DNA from: Lachnospiraceae bacterium
Lineage (GTDB): Bacteria; Bacillota; Clostridia; Lachnospirales; Lachnospiraceae
Assembly (NCBI GenBank): GCA_017627275.1
Contig: JAGAHC010000028.1
Location: forward strand, 1 to 35,610
Length of the DNA: 35,610 bases
Direction of reading: 5' to 3'
The translations under genes were made by a program, and so were the position numbers. Positions within the stretch are counted from its first letter, which is position 1; the number at the start of each line of letters is the position of its first letter. The notes beneath the pieces are model-generated. The model was not told where the DNA came from. It was given only the letters and a program-made list of their open reading frames with translations, and did no database searches. Of the stretch, positions 8,556-17,015 are shown one piece after another.

Positions 8556-9206
8556 TCAGCTCGATTTGATGCGCGGCAGGTGCCACCGGTAATGGTGGGC
8601 AAGGACGCGGATCAGAACGACGAGGCCGCCGCCGATGACCGCGGCCATGGTGGTGCCGAGGTCCGTGTGCTTGAGCAGGAGGCCGGTCATGACCGCGCCG
8701 ATGATGGACGCCACGGCATACACGCGCTTTACGAAGATCATAGGGATGCTGTTTGCGCAGATGTCGCGCAAAAGGCCTCCGCCGACGCCGGTGACCACGC
8801 CCAGGAACACGATGAGGAAGAGGGTGTTGCTCTCATCCTTCCGGTAGCCCGCAAGGACGCCGCCGACGGTGAAGGCGGCGAGGCCCAGGGTGTCAAACCA
8901 GAACAGGGCGCGCTCGTACAGGCGGGCGATGAGGTCCGAAGTCTTCTCGCCGCGGTAATACAAATAGACGAAAACGACGTTGGCCGTCACGACCGCGAGC
9001 AGGACGTAGCGCGGATCCCGGAACATCATCGGGGGAATGTCGCCCATGATGATGTCGCGGATCATGCCGCCGCCGGTCGCCGTGATGACCGCCAGCACGT
9101 TTACGCCGAAAATGTCCATTTCGTGCTGCACGGCAACGAGTGCCCCTGCAATCGCAAAGGCAATCGCGCCGATGATGTTCATAAAATCAAGTACCGAAAC
9201 CGCCAT
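8556..9206 (-). CDS. TRIC/UPF0126 family membrane channel protein
   Basis: An integral membrane protein of 216 residues with about seven helices. It is built from two copies of the UPF0126 repeat, each with a GGG-x-x-RD turn (GGGMIRD at 45-51, GGGLLRD at 142-148). Prokaryotic relatives of the trimeric intracellular cation channels form K+-permeable pores; some members have been linked to amino-acid transport. It lies 46 nt upstream of tcdA in the same direction. Confidence 0.9.
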   Translation of the reverse strand: MAVSVLDFMNIIGAIAFAIAGALVAVQHEMDIFGVNVLAVITATGGGMIRDIIMGDIPPMMFRDPRYVLLAVVTANVVFVYLYYRGEKTSDLIARLYERALFWFDTLGLAAFTVGGVLAGYRKDESNTLFLIVFLGVVTGVGGGLLRDICANSIPMIFVKRVYAVASIIGAVMTGLLLKHTDLGTTMAAVIGGGLVVLIRVLAHHYRWHLPRIKSS

Positions 9207-9250
9207 ATCTGTTGTTTACCTGCCTCCGTGTATTCTTTCGGTTTTATTCT

Positions 9251-10729
9251 TTAAAGGAACGGATTTTCCTTTTCGTACGGGATCGCCTTCGGTCTGTTCC
9301 AGCCGATGTGCTCGATGCCAAGCAGCCGGAACACCTCGAACAGGGCCCTGCCGTGATGGCCGAATGCCACCGCCGCGTGGTGCGGGAAGTGCTCCTCGAG
9401 CAGGACGTTTCTGTAAAATCTCGCCATCTCCGGGATCGCGATGACGCCGATGCCGCCGAAGGATCCTGTCTTCACCGGCAGGACTTCCCCCTGCGCCACG
9501 TAACTTCTCAGAACGCCCTTGCTGTCGCACTGCAGGCGGTAGAAGGTCACCTGCCCCGCGGCGATATCGCCTTCGAGCGTTCCCCTTGTGAAGTCGGGGT
9601 CGCTTCCTTCGGGCTCCAGCAGCCGGTGCTGGATCAGCATATATTTCACGGCGCGGTCGTCGCAGAGTTTGCACGACGGCGTGTTGCCGCAGTGGAAGCC
9701 CATGAACGTGTCGGTCAGCGCGTAGTCGTATTTTCCCTTGATCTCCGCATCGTACATGCTCTGCGGCACGGAATTGTTGATGTCCAGCAGCGTCACGGTG
9801 TCGCCAGACACGCACATCCCGATGTACTCGGAGAGCGCGCCGTAGATGTCCACTTCGCAGGAGACCGGGATGCCTCTCGTCGCAAGGCGCGAATTCACAT
9901 AGCAGGGCTCGAAGCCGAATTCCTTCGGGAAGGCCGGCCAGCACTTGTCGGCAAAGGCCACGTATTTGCTCGCGCCCTTGTGATTTTCCGCCCAGTCAAG
10001 GAGCGTGAGCTCAAACTGCGCAAGCCTCGCGAGCAGGTCCGGATAGTATCTGCCTTCGCCCATTTCTTCGGCCATGTCCTTGCAGACTTCCTCGATGCGC
10101 GGGTCGCCCTCGTGCTCGCGGAAACTCACGAGCAGGTCGAGCTCCGAGTTTTCCTCGACTTCCACGCCCAGTTCGTACAGACCCTGGATGGGCGCGTTGC
10201 AGGCAAAGAAGTCCTGCGGGCGCGGGCCGAAGGTGATGATCTTCAGGTTTTTGACGCCGATGACGGCACGCGCGACCGGGACGAATTCCCCGATCATCTG
10301 CGCGATGTCGTCCGCCGTGCCGACCGGATAAGGCGGGATGTATCCCGTGAGATTCCTCAGCCCCAGGTTGTAGGAGCAGTTCAGCATGCCGCAGTAGGCG
10401 TCCCCTCTTCCCTGGATGAGGTCGCCGTCTCCTTCCGCCGCCGCCACGAACATGCACGGGCCGTCAAAGTATTTCGCGATCAGCGTTTCCGATGTCTCCG
10501 GTCCGAAGTTTCCGAGAAAAACGACCAGCGCGTTGCAGTCGGCCTTCTTTACATCCTCGACTGCCTTCAGCATGTCCTTCTCGTTTTCCACCATCACCGG
10601 GCACTCGTACAGGTTTCCCTTGTAGGCCGCCTTGATGGCTTTTTTCCTGCTTTCGGACAGCGTGATCGGAAAGCAGTCCCTTGAGACCGCGATAATCCCC
10701 AGTTTTACTTCCGGAATGTTTGTCAGCAT
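9251..10729 (-). CDS. L-fucose/L-arabinose isomerase family ketol isomerase
   Basis: It interconverts an aldose and a ketose with a divalent metal. It is 492 residues from the ATG at 10729 with an AAGGAG site; upstream reading runs into the palindromic repeat and is not coding. The metal ligands expected from FucI are visible as Glu292 (SCEVDIYGALSEY), Asp316 (TLLDINN) and His346 (MGFHCGNTP). The family covers several substrates, so specificity is open. The upstream gene is a XylB-type kinase, which suggests a product such as D-xylulose or another pentulose. A perfect 33-bp inverted repeat lies between the two genes. Confidence 0.85.
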   Translation of the reverse strand: MLTNIPEVKLGIIAVSRDCFPITLSESRKKAIKAAYKGNLYECPVMVENEKDMLKAVEDVKKADCNALVVFLGNFGPETSETLIAKYFDGPCMFVAAAEGDGDLIQGRGDAYCGMLNCSYNLGLRNLTGYIPPYPVGTADDIAQMIGEFVPVARAVIGVKNLKIITFGPRPQDFFACNAPIQGLYELGVEVEENSELDLLVSFREHEGDPRIEEVCKDMAEEMGEGRYYPDLLARLAQFELTLLDWAENHKGASKYVAFADKCWPAFPKEFGFEPCYVNSRLATRGIPVSCEVDIYGALSEYIGMCVSGDTVTLLDINNSVPQSMYDAEIKGKYDYALTDTFMGFHCGNTPSCKLCDDRAVKYMLIQHRLLEPEGSDPDFTRGTLEGDIAAGQVTFYRLQCDSKGVLRSYVAQGEVLPVKTGSFGGIGVIAIPEMARFYRNVLLEEHFPHHAAVAFGHHGRALFEVFRLLGIEHIGWNRPKAIPYEKENPFL

Positions 10730-10753
10730 AGTTTCTCCTTTCTGGCCGGGAGG

Positions 10754-10786
10754 GTGTGTCAAAAGGGACGGTTCTCTTTGACACAC
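10754..10786 (+). repeat. Palindromic element, form 1 (copy b)
   Basis: The 33-bp consensus unit, identical to copy i and to the reverse complements of copies c, d and j. It pairs with copy c across a 36-nt spacer to make a 33-bp perfect inverted repeat. Confidence 0.92.
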
Positions 10787-10822
10787 TTTGGCATCAGGCA
10801 TGTCTGTGATGCGTTCCATAAA

Positions 10823-10855
10823 GTGTGTCAAAGAGAACCGTCCCTTTTGACACAC
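10823..10855 (-). repeat. Palindromic element, form 1 (copy c) plus an extra arm
   Basis: The consensus unit in reverse orientation to copy b. A further partial arm (TTTTGACACAC, ending at 10867) follows directly and abuts the kinase stop codon at 10868-10870. The same arm-plus-unit layout recurs at copies d and e. Confidence 0.92.
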
Positions 10856-10867
10856 CTTTTGACACAC

Positions 10868-12343
10868 TTACAATAGCTGCGGGAAGAGGTTCTTCATCGC
10901 GGGGTAGATGCGCGCGAACTTCCCGTATTGTTGTTCGTAGCGCGCAACGAGCGCGGGGGTCGGCTCGACGGTGTCCACGACGTGGACGAGCGCCGCGCAG
11001 GCCTCCTGCACATCCCGGAAGACGCCGTCGGCGACCATGGCGAGCATGGCACCGCCCTGGCCGGGGCCCTGCTCGGAGGCGGGCACGTCGAGGGGGATGT
11101 TCATGACGTTCGCAAAAATGGTGCGCCACAGCGCGCTCTTGGCGCCGCCGCCGCAGATCTTGGAGCGCGTGACAGGGATGCCCTGGGCCCTCGCGACCTC
11201 CAGGCTGTCGCGCATCGCAAAGGCGACGCCTTCTAGGACGGCCTGGGTCAGATCCTTCCGCGCGGTATCCATGGTGATGCCGGTGAAGGTCCCGCGGGCA
11301 TTGACGTCATTGATGGGACTGCGCTCGCCCATGAGGTAGGGCAGGAAGAAAACGTGGTTCCTCCCGAGGTCCTCCTCCGTGATGTCCTTCTGCTCCGCGG
11401 CGTAGTCATTCGTGCCGAAAATATCCTCGACCAGCCATTTATTGGCACTCGCCGCCGACAGCATGCAACCCATGAGGTGGTAGCCGCCGTCCGCGTGGGC
11501 AAAGGCGTGCAGCGCATTCTGCGGGTCCTTTCGGAAATGGTCGCTCGTGATGAAGATCGTGCCGGAGGTTCCCAGCGAAATGTTGCAGGCCCCCTCGCCG
11601 ACCGTTCCCGTGCCGATCGCCGCCGCCGCGTTGTCGCCGGCGCCCGCGACCACAAAGACATCTTCCGGCAGGCCAAAGCGCTTCGCAACCTCGGGCAAAA
11701 GCGTCCCGATGCGCTCGTACGATTCGAAGACGCGCGCCATCTGCTCCTTCCTGACACCGCAGACAGAGAGCATCTCCTCCGACCAGGTCCTGTGCTCCAC
11801 GTCAAACAGGAGCATCCCAGACGCGTCGGACGGATCCGTCGCATGGACGCCCGTCAGATAGTAATTGATATAATCCTTCGGCAGGAAGATCTTGTCGATC
11901 CGGGCAAAAAGCTCCGGCTCGTTTTCCTTCATCCACAGAAGTTTCGGCGCCGTGAAGCCGGCAAAGGCAATGTTCGCCGTGCAGGCGCTGAGTTTCTCCG
12001 TCCCGATGACAGTATTCAGGTACGCGGTCTCTTTTCCCGTCCGCCCGTCGTTCCAAAGGATCGCAGGCCGAAGCACCCTGCCGTCCTTTTCCGTCACCAC
12101 GAGGCCGTGCATCTGGCCGCCCGCACCGATGCCGCGCACCTTGGAAGCGTCCACCCCTTCGAGGAGCTTCGGCATCCCGCTCTCCAGCGCCCTGATCCAA
12201 TCCTCCGGCGCCTGCTCGCTCCACCCCGGATGCGGGAAAAACAGCGGATAGTCCTCCGTTACCGTACGCAGGATATCGCCCTTTTCGTCCATGAGCAGCA
12301 GCTTCAGCGCGGATGTTCCCAGATCGATTCCGATATAATACAT
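10868..12343 (-). CDS. FGGY-family carbohydrate kinase, xylulokinase type
   Basis: It phosphorylates a ketose with ATP, most likely D-xylulose to D-xylulose 5-phosphate. It is 491 residues, full length. N-terminal FGGY fold GIDLGTSALK at 5-14, the XylB substrate motif GQMHG at 76-80, LWNDGRT near 96-102 and the catalytic Asp237 in GAGDNAAAAIGTG are all present. It is transcribed with the TPI-like gene 22 nt upstream and the FucI-like gene downstream. No xylA-type xylose isomerase is seen in the window, so the FucI-like enzyme may supply the ketose. Related pentulose kinases cannot be excluded. Confidence 0.9.
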   Translation of the reverse strand: MYYIGIDLGTSALKLLLMDEKGDILRTVTEDYPLFFPHPGWSEQAPEDWIRALESGMPKLLEGVDASKVRGIGAGGQMHGLVVTEKDGRVLRPAILWNDGRTGKETAYLNTVIGTEKLSACTANIAFAGFTAPKLLWMKENEPELFARIDKIFLPKDYINYYLTGVHATDPSDASGMLLFDVEHRTWSEEMLSVCGVRKEQMARVFESYERIGTLLPEVAKRFGLPEDVFVVAGAGDNAAAAIGTGTVGEGACNISLGTSGTIFITSDHFRKDPQNALHAFAHADGGYHLMGCMLSAASANKWLVEDIFGTNDYAAEQKDITEEDLGRNHVFFLPYLMGERSPINDVNARGTFTGITMDTARKDLTQAVLEGVAFAMRDSLEVARAQGIPVTRSKICGGGAKSALWRTIFANVMNIPLDVPASEQGPGQGGAMLAMVADGVFRDVQEACAALVHVVDTVEPTPALVARYEQQYGKFARIYPAMKNLFPQLL

Positions 12344-12365
12344 GTGCTTCCCTTCTTTATGCTTC

Positions 12366-13151
12366 CTATTTTCCTGCTTCCTTCGCTTTCACCATGGCTT
12401 CTCTGATCAGCCGGTCAAACTTTTCCGCGTCCCACGCAGCGCGCCCGACGTAGAGTCCGTCCACGGCGGGAAGCGCGATCAGGTCGCAGGCATTGTCCGG
12501 ATTGACGCTGCCGCCGTACAGCACCGGGATCCCCGCCGCCGCTTCGCCAAACAGCTCCTCCAGGATCTTCTTGATGGTCGCGTGCACCTTCCCCGCGTAC
12601 TCCGCGCTGGCCGGCGTCCCATTCACGCCGATCGACCAGACCGGCTCATACGCGACCCGCACCTGTCCGACGGTCTCGGGCGTCACGGAGGAAAGCCCCA
12701 CCTTCAGCTGCTCGCGCAGGACATCTTCCGTCGCATCCATCTCCTTTTCTTCCGCCGTCTCTCCGATGCAGAGCAAAGTGATAAAACCGTGCTGCAGCGC
12801 CGTCTGCACGCGCTTAGCCTCTTCCGCGTCCGTCTCTCCGAACACGTGCCGGCGCTCCGAGTGCCCGACCATGACCATCGTGAGCCCGAGGTCCTCGATC
12901 ATCCGCGCCGAAACCTCGCCCGTAAACTGTCCTTCCTCTTCCCAGTGCAAAGTCTGCGCGCCGATGCGGATCAGGTCCGCGTCCGTCACGTGCATCGCCC
13001 GCTCCAGGCAGACGAAAGAGGGCAGGATAAACAGCTCTATCTCCTCACGCGAAATATCTTTCGTCCGCTCCTGCAGATCCTGCAGATACAGTTCCGTCTC
13101 GGTCGGCGTCTTGTACATCTTCAGGTTGCTGCCGAAATACAGTTTCTTCAT
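12366..13151 (-). CDS. Triose-phosphate isomerase family protein (possible tetrulose-phosphate isomerase)
   Basis: A TIM-barrel isomerase of 261 residues with all three catalytic residues of TPI: Lys11 (GSNLKMYKT), His97 (VGHSERR) and Glu169 (AYEPVWSIG). The phosphate loop YGGSVNPDN is also present. The N-terminal motif departs from the usual GNWKMN. It sits between rpiB-like and kinase genes, not with gapA or pgk. In erythritol/L-erythrulose catabolism a TPI paralog converts L-erythrulose 1-phosphate to D-erythrulose 4-phosphate, and the same job is likely here. Plain TPI activity cannot be ruled out. Confidence 0.88.
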   Translation of the reverse strand: MKKLYFGSNLKMYKTPTETELYLQDLQERTKDISREEIELFILPSFVCLERAMHVTDADLIRIGAQTLHWEEEGQFTGEVSARMIEDLGLTMVMVGHSERRHVFGETDAEEAKRVQTALQHGFITLLCIGETAEEKEMDATEDVLREQLKVGLSSVTPETVGQVRVAYEPVWSIGVNGTPASAEYAGKVHATIKKILEELFGEAAAGIPVLYGGSVNPDNACDLIALPAVDGLYVGRAAWDAEKFDRLIREAMVKAKEAGK

Positions 13152-13166
13152 GATCCTCTCCCCTTT

Positions 13167-13607
13167 TCAGCGGTTGCTGTCGTACTCCACGTAGGCATCG
13201 ACCTTCGGCTGCGAAGAGCAGCCCGGCACGAATTCGTTCGTCAGAAACGCCTCCGTGATCAGCTCCCGCACCTTGGCGCCGCTCGTAAAGGCGCCCATGC
13301 AGAGGATGTTCGCGTCGTTCGAAAGTCTCGCCCGCTGCGCGCTGTACACGTCGGTCGCAAGCGCCGCATACGCGCCCTTCACCTTGTTGGCAGCGATCGA
13401 CATGCCAAGGCCCGTGCCGCAAAGCAGGATCCCGCGGTCGTATTCTCCGGCCGCCACCGCTTCCGCGACCGCAAAGGCCGTGTGCGCGTAGATCGCGTCG
13501 TCACTCCCGAAGTCCGTGATCTCGCCGAACCCCTTTTCCTCGATATACTTCTTTAACGCCTGCTTCTCGTTCTCCGCATTCGGATCGCATCCGATGGCAA
13601 TCTTCAT
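13167..13607 (-). CDS. RpiB/LacAB family sugar-phosphate isomerase
   Basis: A 146-residue ketol isomerase for phosphosugars. Asp8 (GCDPN) and the catalytic Cys63 in LLCGTGLGMSIAANK match RpiB. The C-terminal part is shorter and different from housekeeping ribose-5-phosphate isomerase B. Start ATG 13607 has an AAAGGAGG site. It lies between the TPI-like gene (15 nt) and dhaKL (31 nt). In the erythrulose pathway an RpiB paralog turns D-erythrulose 4-phosphate into D-erythrose 4-phosphate, which fits this neighbourhood. Ribose 5-phosphate isomerase activity is the alternative. Confidence 0.88.
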   Translation of the reverse strand: MKIAIGCDPNAENEKQALKKYIEEKGFGEITDFGSDDAIYAHTAFAVAEAVAAGEYDRGILLCGTGLGMSIAANKVKGAYAALATDVYSAQRARLSNDANILCMGAFTSGAKVRELITEAFLTNEFVPGCSSQPKVDAYVEYDSNR

Positions 13608-13638
13608 GATTCTCCTCCTTTATACCAATGAAAAACTA

Positions 13639-15363
13639 TTATTCTCCGATCACAAAATCCCGCATCGCCTGAATAATCAGCCAGGTGCTGATGGATCCGG
13701 CGTCCGCAAAGCCGAGCGCCCGCTCCCCGAGCGTCCTTGCACGGCCGAATTTCGCCACCTGGTCCTTCGTCGCGTCAGACCCCGCGTGCGCCGCCTTTTC
13801 GCCTTCTGTCAGCATCTGCGCAAGGCCCTTGTCCGCCGCTTCCTTCATCGCATCGACCGCGGGCGAAAGCGCATCCACCATGGTCTTGTCTCCGACCGAG
13901 GCGCCGCCTCTTTCCCGGATGGCCTGCAGGCTCTTTTCAAACATCTCCGCGAGCGCCTTCGCGTCCATGGTCTTTTTCTTTTCTCCCTGCGCGCCCGCAA
14001 GGAAGAGGCTTCCGAAGATGACGCCCGACGCGCCGCCCATGCTGGTCAGCATCGCCTGTCCCGCTTCTCCGAACACGTCGCTTGCGCATCCGTCCGTCGC
14101 CACTTTCTGCATGGCGCTCTTTACGCTCATCATCCCAGTCTTCATCCCGAGCCCGTGGTCGCCGTCTCCGATCTCGCTGTCCGCCTTCGTGAGCATCGGC
14201 TCCGAAGCAATCAGTTTCTCCGACACATACAGGAGCATCGCCCGCACGTCCTCCGCGTCCAGCGCTTCGTAGGAATCCTTCCGCACGTAAGCGGAAGCCT
14301 CCCCGGCAGCCGTCTCCGTCTCCGCCACATCGAGCACCTTGTCCTCTTCCCGTTCCTCTCCCGAAAGCGGCGCCTTCGAGTAGTACGGGGAGCGGCACGG
14401 ATGGTCATAGCACTGCTTCAGCTCTTCGTCCAGCTTCAGCAAGGTAATGGAAAAGCCGCCCATCTCCTGGCTCGTGCAATAATTGTTCAACTCCGAATCG
14501 TAAATCGCGATCCCGTCCTCTTCCAGCAGTTTCTTGAGATGTCTGAACGCAATCGAAAGCTCTATGATCGTCGTGGCGCCCAGGCTGTTCAGCAGAACGC
14601 AGACCTCGTCGCCCTTTTCAAACGCCGCGTCCTTTTTGATCTCCGCGTACATGTTGTTCACGAGCTCGTCCATCGGCGCCCAGTCGACGCGCCGGATGCC
14701 CTTTTCCCCGTGCAGTCCCATGCCGTATTCGATCTTGCCTTCCTCCAGCGTGAAGATCGGCTCTTCCACGCCCGGCAGCTGCGCCGACGCCGTCGCGACG
14801 CCGATGGAATACGTCCGCTCGTTCGCCTTCTCCGTGATCCTCGTCACTTCCTCAAGCGACAGACCCGCATCACAGGCGGCGCCCGCCGTCTTGACCACAA
14901 AGACATCCCCCGCGATGCCGCGCCGCTTCTCCCGCTCGCTCCTGGGGGCGCTTGCCACATCATCCTGGACCCTGACGTGCGCCGTCGGGATCCCGTCCTT
15001 TTGCAGCATCTCTTCCGCCATATCAAAGTTCAGGTTGTCGCCGGCATAGCACCCGTAGACAAAGAGGACGCCGCACCCTTCATTCACGGCTTTGGCCGTC
15101 TCGTAGATCGTCGCCGGGTCGGGCGAAGCAAAGATCCCGCCGCAGGCCGCCGCATCCGCAAGCCCCTCTCCGACGAAGCCCGCGAACATCGGCTCGTGTC
15201 CGCTTCCGCCGCCGATGACGAGCGCCACCTTGTTTTTCCGGCGGCGTTTGTACAGGACCCCGTTCACCTTCGGGTGCTTTCTGTAAAAGGCTGCGTTCGC
15301 GCCGATGAAGCCTTCGAGCGATTCCTTGACGACATTCTCGGGTGCATTGATGATCTTTCTCAT
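13639..15363 (-). CDS. ATP-dependent dihydroxyacetone/erythrulose kinase (fused DhaK-DhaL)
   Basis: It phosphorylates a short ketose with ATP. It is 574 residues. The N-terminal DhaK domain has GGGSGHEP at 51-58 and the His that binds the substrate carbonyl covalently at 218 (GMGLHGEKG). A linker at about 325-365 leads to a DhaL domain with the nucleotide-metal motif IGDGDHG at 398-404 and MGGASGVIFG. The fused form uses ATP directly, unlike PTS-dependent DhaKLM, and no dhaM is seen. It is first in the cluster with the TPI-like and RpiB-like genes, so L-erythrulose or a related tetrulose is a better guess than glycerol-derived dihydroxyacetone. Confidence 0.92.
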   Translation of the reverse strand: MRKIINAPENVVKESLEGFIGANAAFYRKHPKVNGVLYKRRRKNKVALVIGGGSGHEPMFAGFVGEGLADAAACGGIFASPDPATIYETAKAVNEGCGVLFVYGCYAGDNLNFDMAEEMLQKDGIPTAHVRVQDDVASAPRSEREKRRGIAGDVFVVKTAGAACDAGLSLEEVTRITEKANERTYSIGVATASAQLPGVEEPIFTLEEGKIEYGMGLHGEKGIRRVDWAPMDELVNNMYAEIKKDAAFEKGDEVCVLLNSLGATTIIELSIAFRHLKKLLEEDGIAIYDSELNNYCTSQEMGGFSITLLKLDEELKQCYDHPCRSPYYSKAPLSGEEREEDKVLDVAETETAAGEASAYVRKDSYEALDAEDVRAMLLYVSEKLIASEPMLTKADSEIGDGDHGLGMKTGMMSVKSAMQKVATDGCASDVFGEAGQAMLTSMGGASGVIFGSLFLAGAQGEKKKTMDAKALAEMFEKSLQAIRERGGASVGDKTMVDALSPAVDAMKEAADKGLAQMLTEGEKAAHAGSDATKDQVAKFGRARTLGERALGFADAGSISTWLIIQAMRDFVIGE

Positions 15364-15390
15364 GACTCCTCCCCCTTGTCAGATTGCAGT

Positions 15391-15418
15391 TTGAAAGGAC
15401 CGCCCCAGGTATTATAAT
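15391..15418 (+). promoter_or_regulatory. Predicted sigma-A promoter for malQ
   Basis: TTGAAA at 15391-15396, a 16-nt spacer, then TATAAT at 15413-15418. Transcription would start near 15425, about 75 nt before the malQ ATG. The leader holds a direct repeat (ATGGAGCGGG near 15425 and 15452) and an inverted repeat made of ATAATAA (15414-15420) and GGAG (15427-15430) against CTCC (15442-15445) and TTATTAT (15446-15452). These lie between divergent malQ and dhaKL, so they may be an operator. Confidence 0.6.
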
Positions 15419-15501
15419 AATGAAATGGAGCGGGATCCGTACTCCTTATTATGGAGCGGGTCCGCCGGATTTTTCAACCACAAACACGCGGAGAGATACT
15501 T

Positions 15502-17004
15502 ATGAAAAGATCCTCGGGGATCCTGCTTCCCCTCTCTTCCCTGCCGTCCGAATACGGCATCGGGACGCTGGGGAAAGCAGCCTTTTCTTTTATAGATTTT
15601 CTGGCGGATGCGGGGCAGACCTGGTGGCAGATCCTGCCGGTCGGGCCCACGAGCATCGGGGATTCCCCCTACCAGAGCCCTTCCGCCTACGCGGGCAATC
15701 CGTATCTGATCGACCTCGATCTCCTCGTAGAAGACGGCCTTTTGAAAAAGCAGGAGATCACCGCCGTCAAATGGTGCGAGGATCCGCGCTTTGTCGATTA
15801 CGGCACACTCTACAAAGAGCGCCTGCCGCTCCTTCGGAAGGCCGCGGCAAAGGGGCTTCCCCGCGACCGGGAAAAGGTCGATGCCTTTGCCCAAGAAAAC
15901 GCCGCCTGGATCCATGACTACGCGTTGTTCATGGCGCTGAAGCAGCACTTTCACATGATCTCCTGGCAGGAGTGGCCGGAAGAAGACATCCGCCTCCGGA
16001 AGCCGGAAGCGCTTGCGCACTACCGGGAGCTCCTCCGGGAAGACATCTCCTTTTTTATTTACCTGCAGTATCTCTTCTTTGCGCAGTGGGAGCGGGTGCG
16101 CGATTACGCGCACGAAAAGGGCATCAAGATCCTCGGTGACATGGCGCTGTATGTGGCGCTCGACTCCGCCGACGTCTGGGCTTCGCCCGAGAATTTCCTG
16201 CTCGACGAAAAGAACGTCCCCACCGAGGTCGCCGGCGTCCCTCCGGACTATTTTTCCAAGACCGGCCAGCTCTGGGGTAATCCTTTATATAACTATGACT
16301 ACATGCGGCAGGACGGCTTCGGTTTCTTCATCCGCCGCATCGGCGGCATGGCGAGGCTCTATGACGCCGTCCGCATCGACCACTTCCGCGGACTGGCGAG
16401 TTTCTGGGCGATCCCCTACGGCGACACGACGGCAACGCGCGGCCACTGGGTGGCGGGCCCCGGCATGCAGCTCGTGCAGATCCTCAAGGACTGGTTCCCG
16501 GATCTGACCTTCATCGCGGAAGACCTGGGCTCCCCTTCGGAAGACGTGACGAAGCTCCTTGCCGACTCCGGCTTCCCCGGCATGCGCGTTCTCGAGTTTG
16601 CCTTCAGCGCGAAGGAGGACTCCAGCTATCTGCCGCACGCCCACGACCCGCACTGCGTCTGCTATACCGGCACCCATGACAACGCGCCGCTCGCCGCCTG
16701 GAAAAAGGAACTCTCCAAGGCGGATCTCAAAAAAGCGGAAACCTACCTTGGCCTGAACGACGGCGAAGGCTTCGTCCGCGGCATCCTCCGCGGCGGCATG
16801 AGCTCGGTCGCGGAACTCTTTATCGCGCAGATGCAGGACTATCTGGAACTTTCGGAAGATGCCCGCATGAACACCCCGGGCACGCTGTTTGGCAACTGGC
16901 GCTGGCGCCTGTTAAAGAAGGACATCACGCCCGCCCTCACCAAACGTATTAGGGAAATGACAAAACTGTATGGGCGGCTTTCCGCGCCGTCAGATTCTGA
17001 ATAA
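15502..17004 (+). CDS. malQ: 4-alpha-glucanotransferase (amylomaltase)
   Basis: It transfers alpha-1,4-glucan segments between maltodextrins in the cytoplasm. It is 500 residues, GH77, starting at the ATG at 15502 with a GGAGAG site. The nucleophile Asp293 (RIDHFRG), acid/base Glu340 (IAEDLG) and the third acidic residue near 393 (TGTHDN) fall almost exactly at Thermus amylomaltase positions. The N-terminal GILLPLSSLPS...GIG signature is present. It is followed after 11 nt by a CDF exporter gene, an unusual partner with no obvious metabolic link. Confidence 0.95.
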   Translation: MKRSSGILLPLSSLPSEYGIGTLGKAAFSFIDFLADAGQTWWQILPVGPTSIGDSPYQSPSAYAGNPYLIDLDLLVEDGLLKKQEITAVKWCEDPRFVDYGTLYKERLPLLRKAAAKGLPRDREKVDAFAQENAAWIHDYALFMALKQHFHMISWQEWPEEDIRLRKPEALAHYRELLREDISFFIYLQYLFFAQWERVRDYAHEKGIKILGDMALYVALDSADVWASPENFLLDEKNVPTEVAGVPPDYFSKTGQLWGNPLYNYDYMRQDGFGFFIRRIGGMARLYDAVRIDHFRGLASFWAIPYGDTTATRGHWVAGPGMQLVQILKDWFPDLTFIAEDLGSPSEDVTKLLADSGFPGMRVLEFAFSAKEDSSYLPHAHDPHCVCYTGTHDNAPLAAWKKELSKADLKKAETYLGLNDGEGFVRGILRGGMSSVAELFIAQMQDYLELSEDARMNTPGTLFGNWRWRLLKKDITPALTKRIREMTKLYGRLSAPSDSE

Positions 17005-17015
17005 CAGAGGTCTTT

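Noticed and set aside
10730-10867. N-terminal extension of the FucI-like protein through the repeat
   Set aside because: The frame reads only palindromic-repeat sequence. The ATG at 10729 has a clear AAGGAG site and the family N-terminus.
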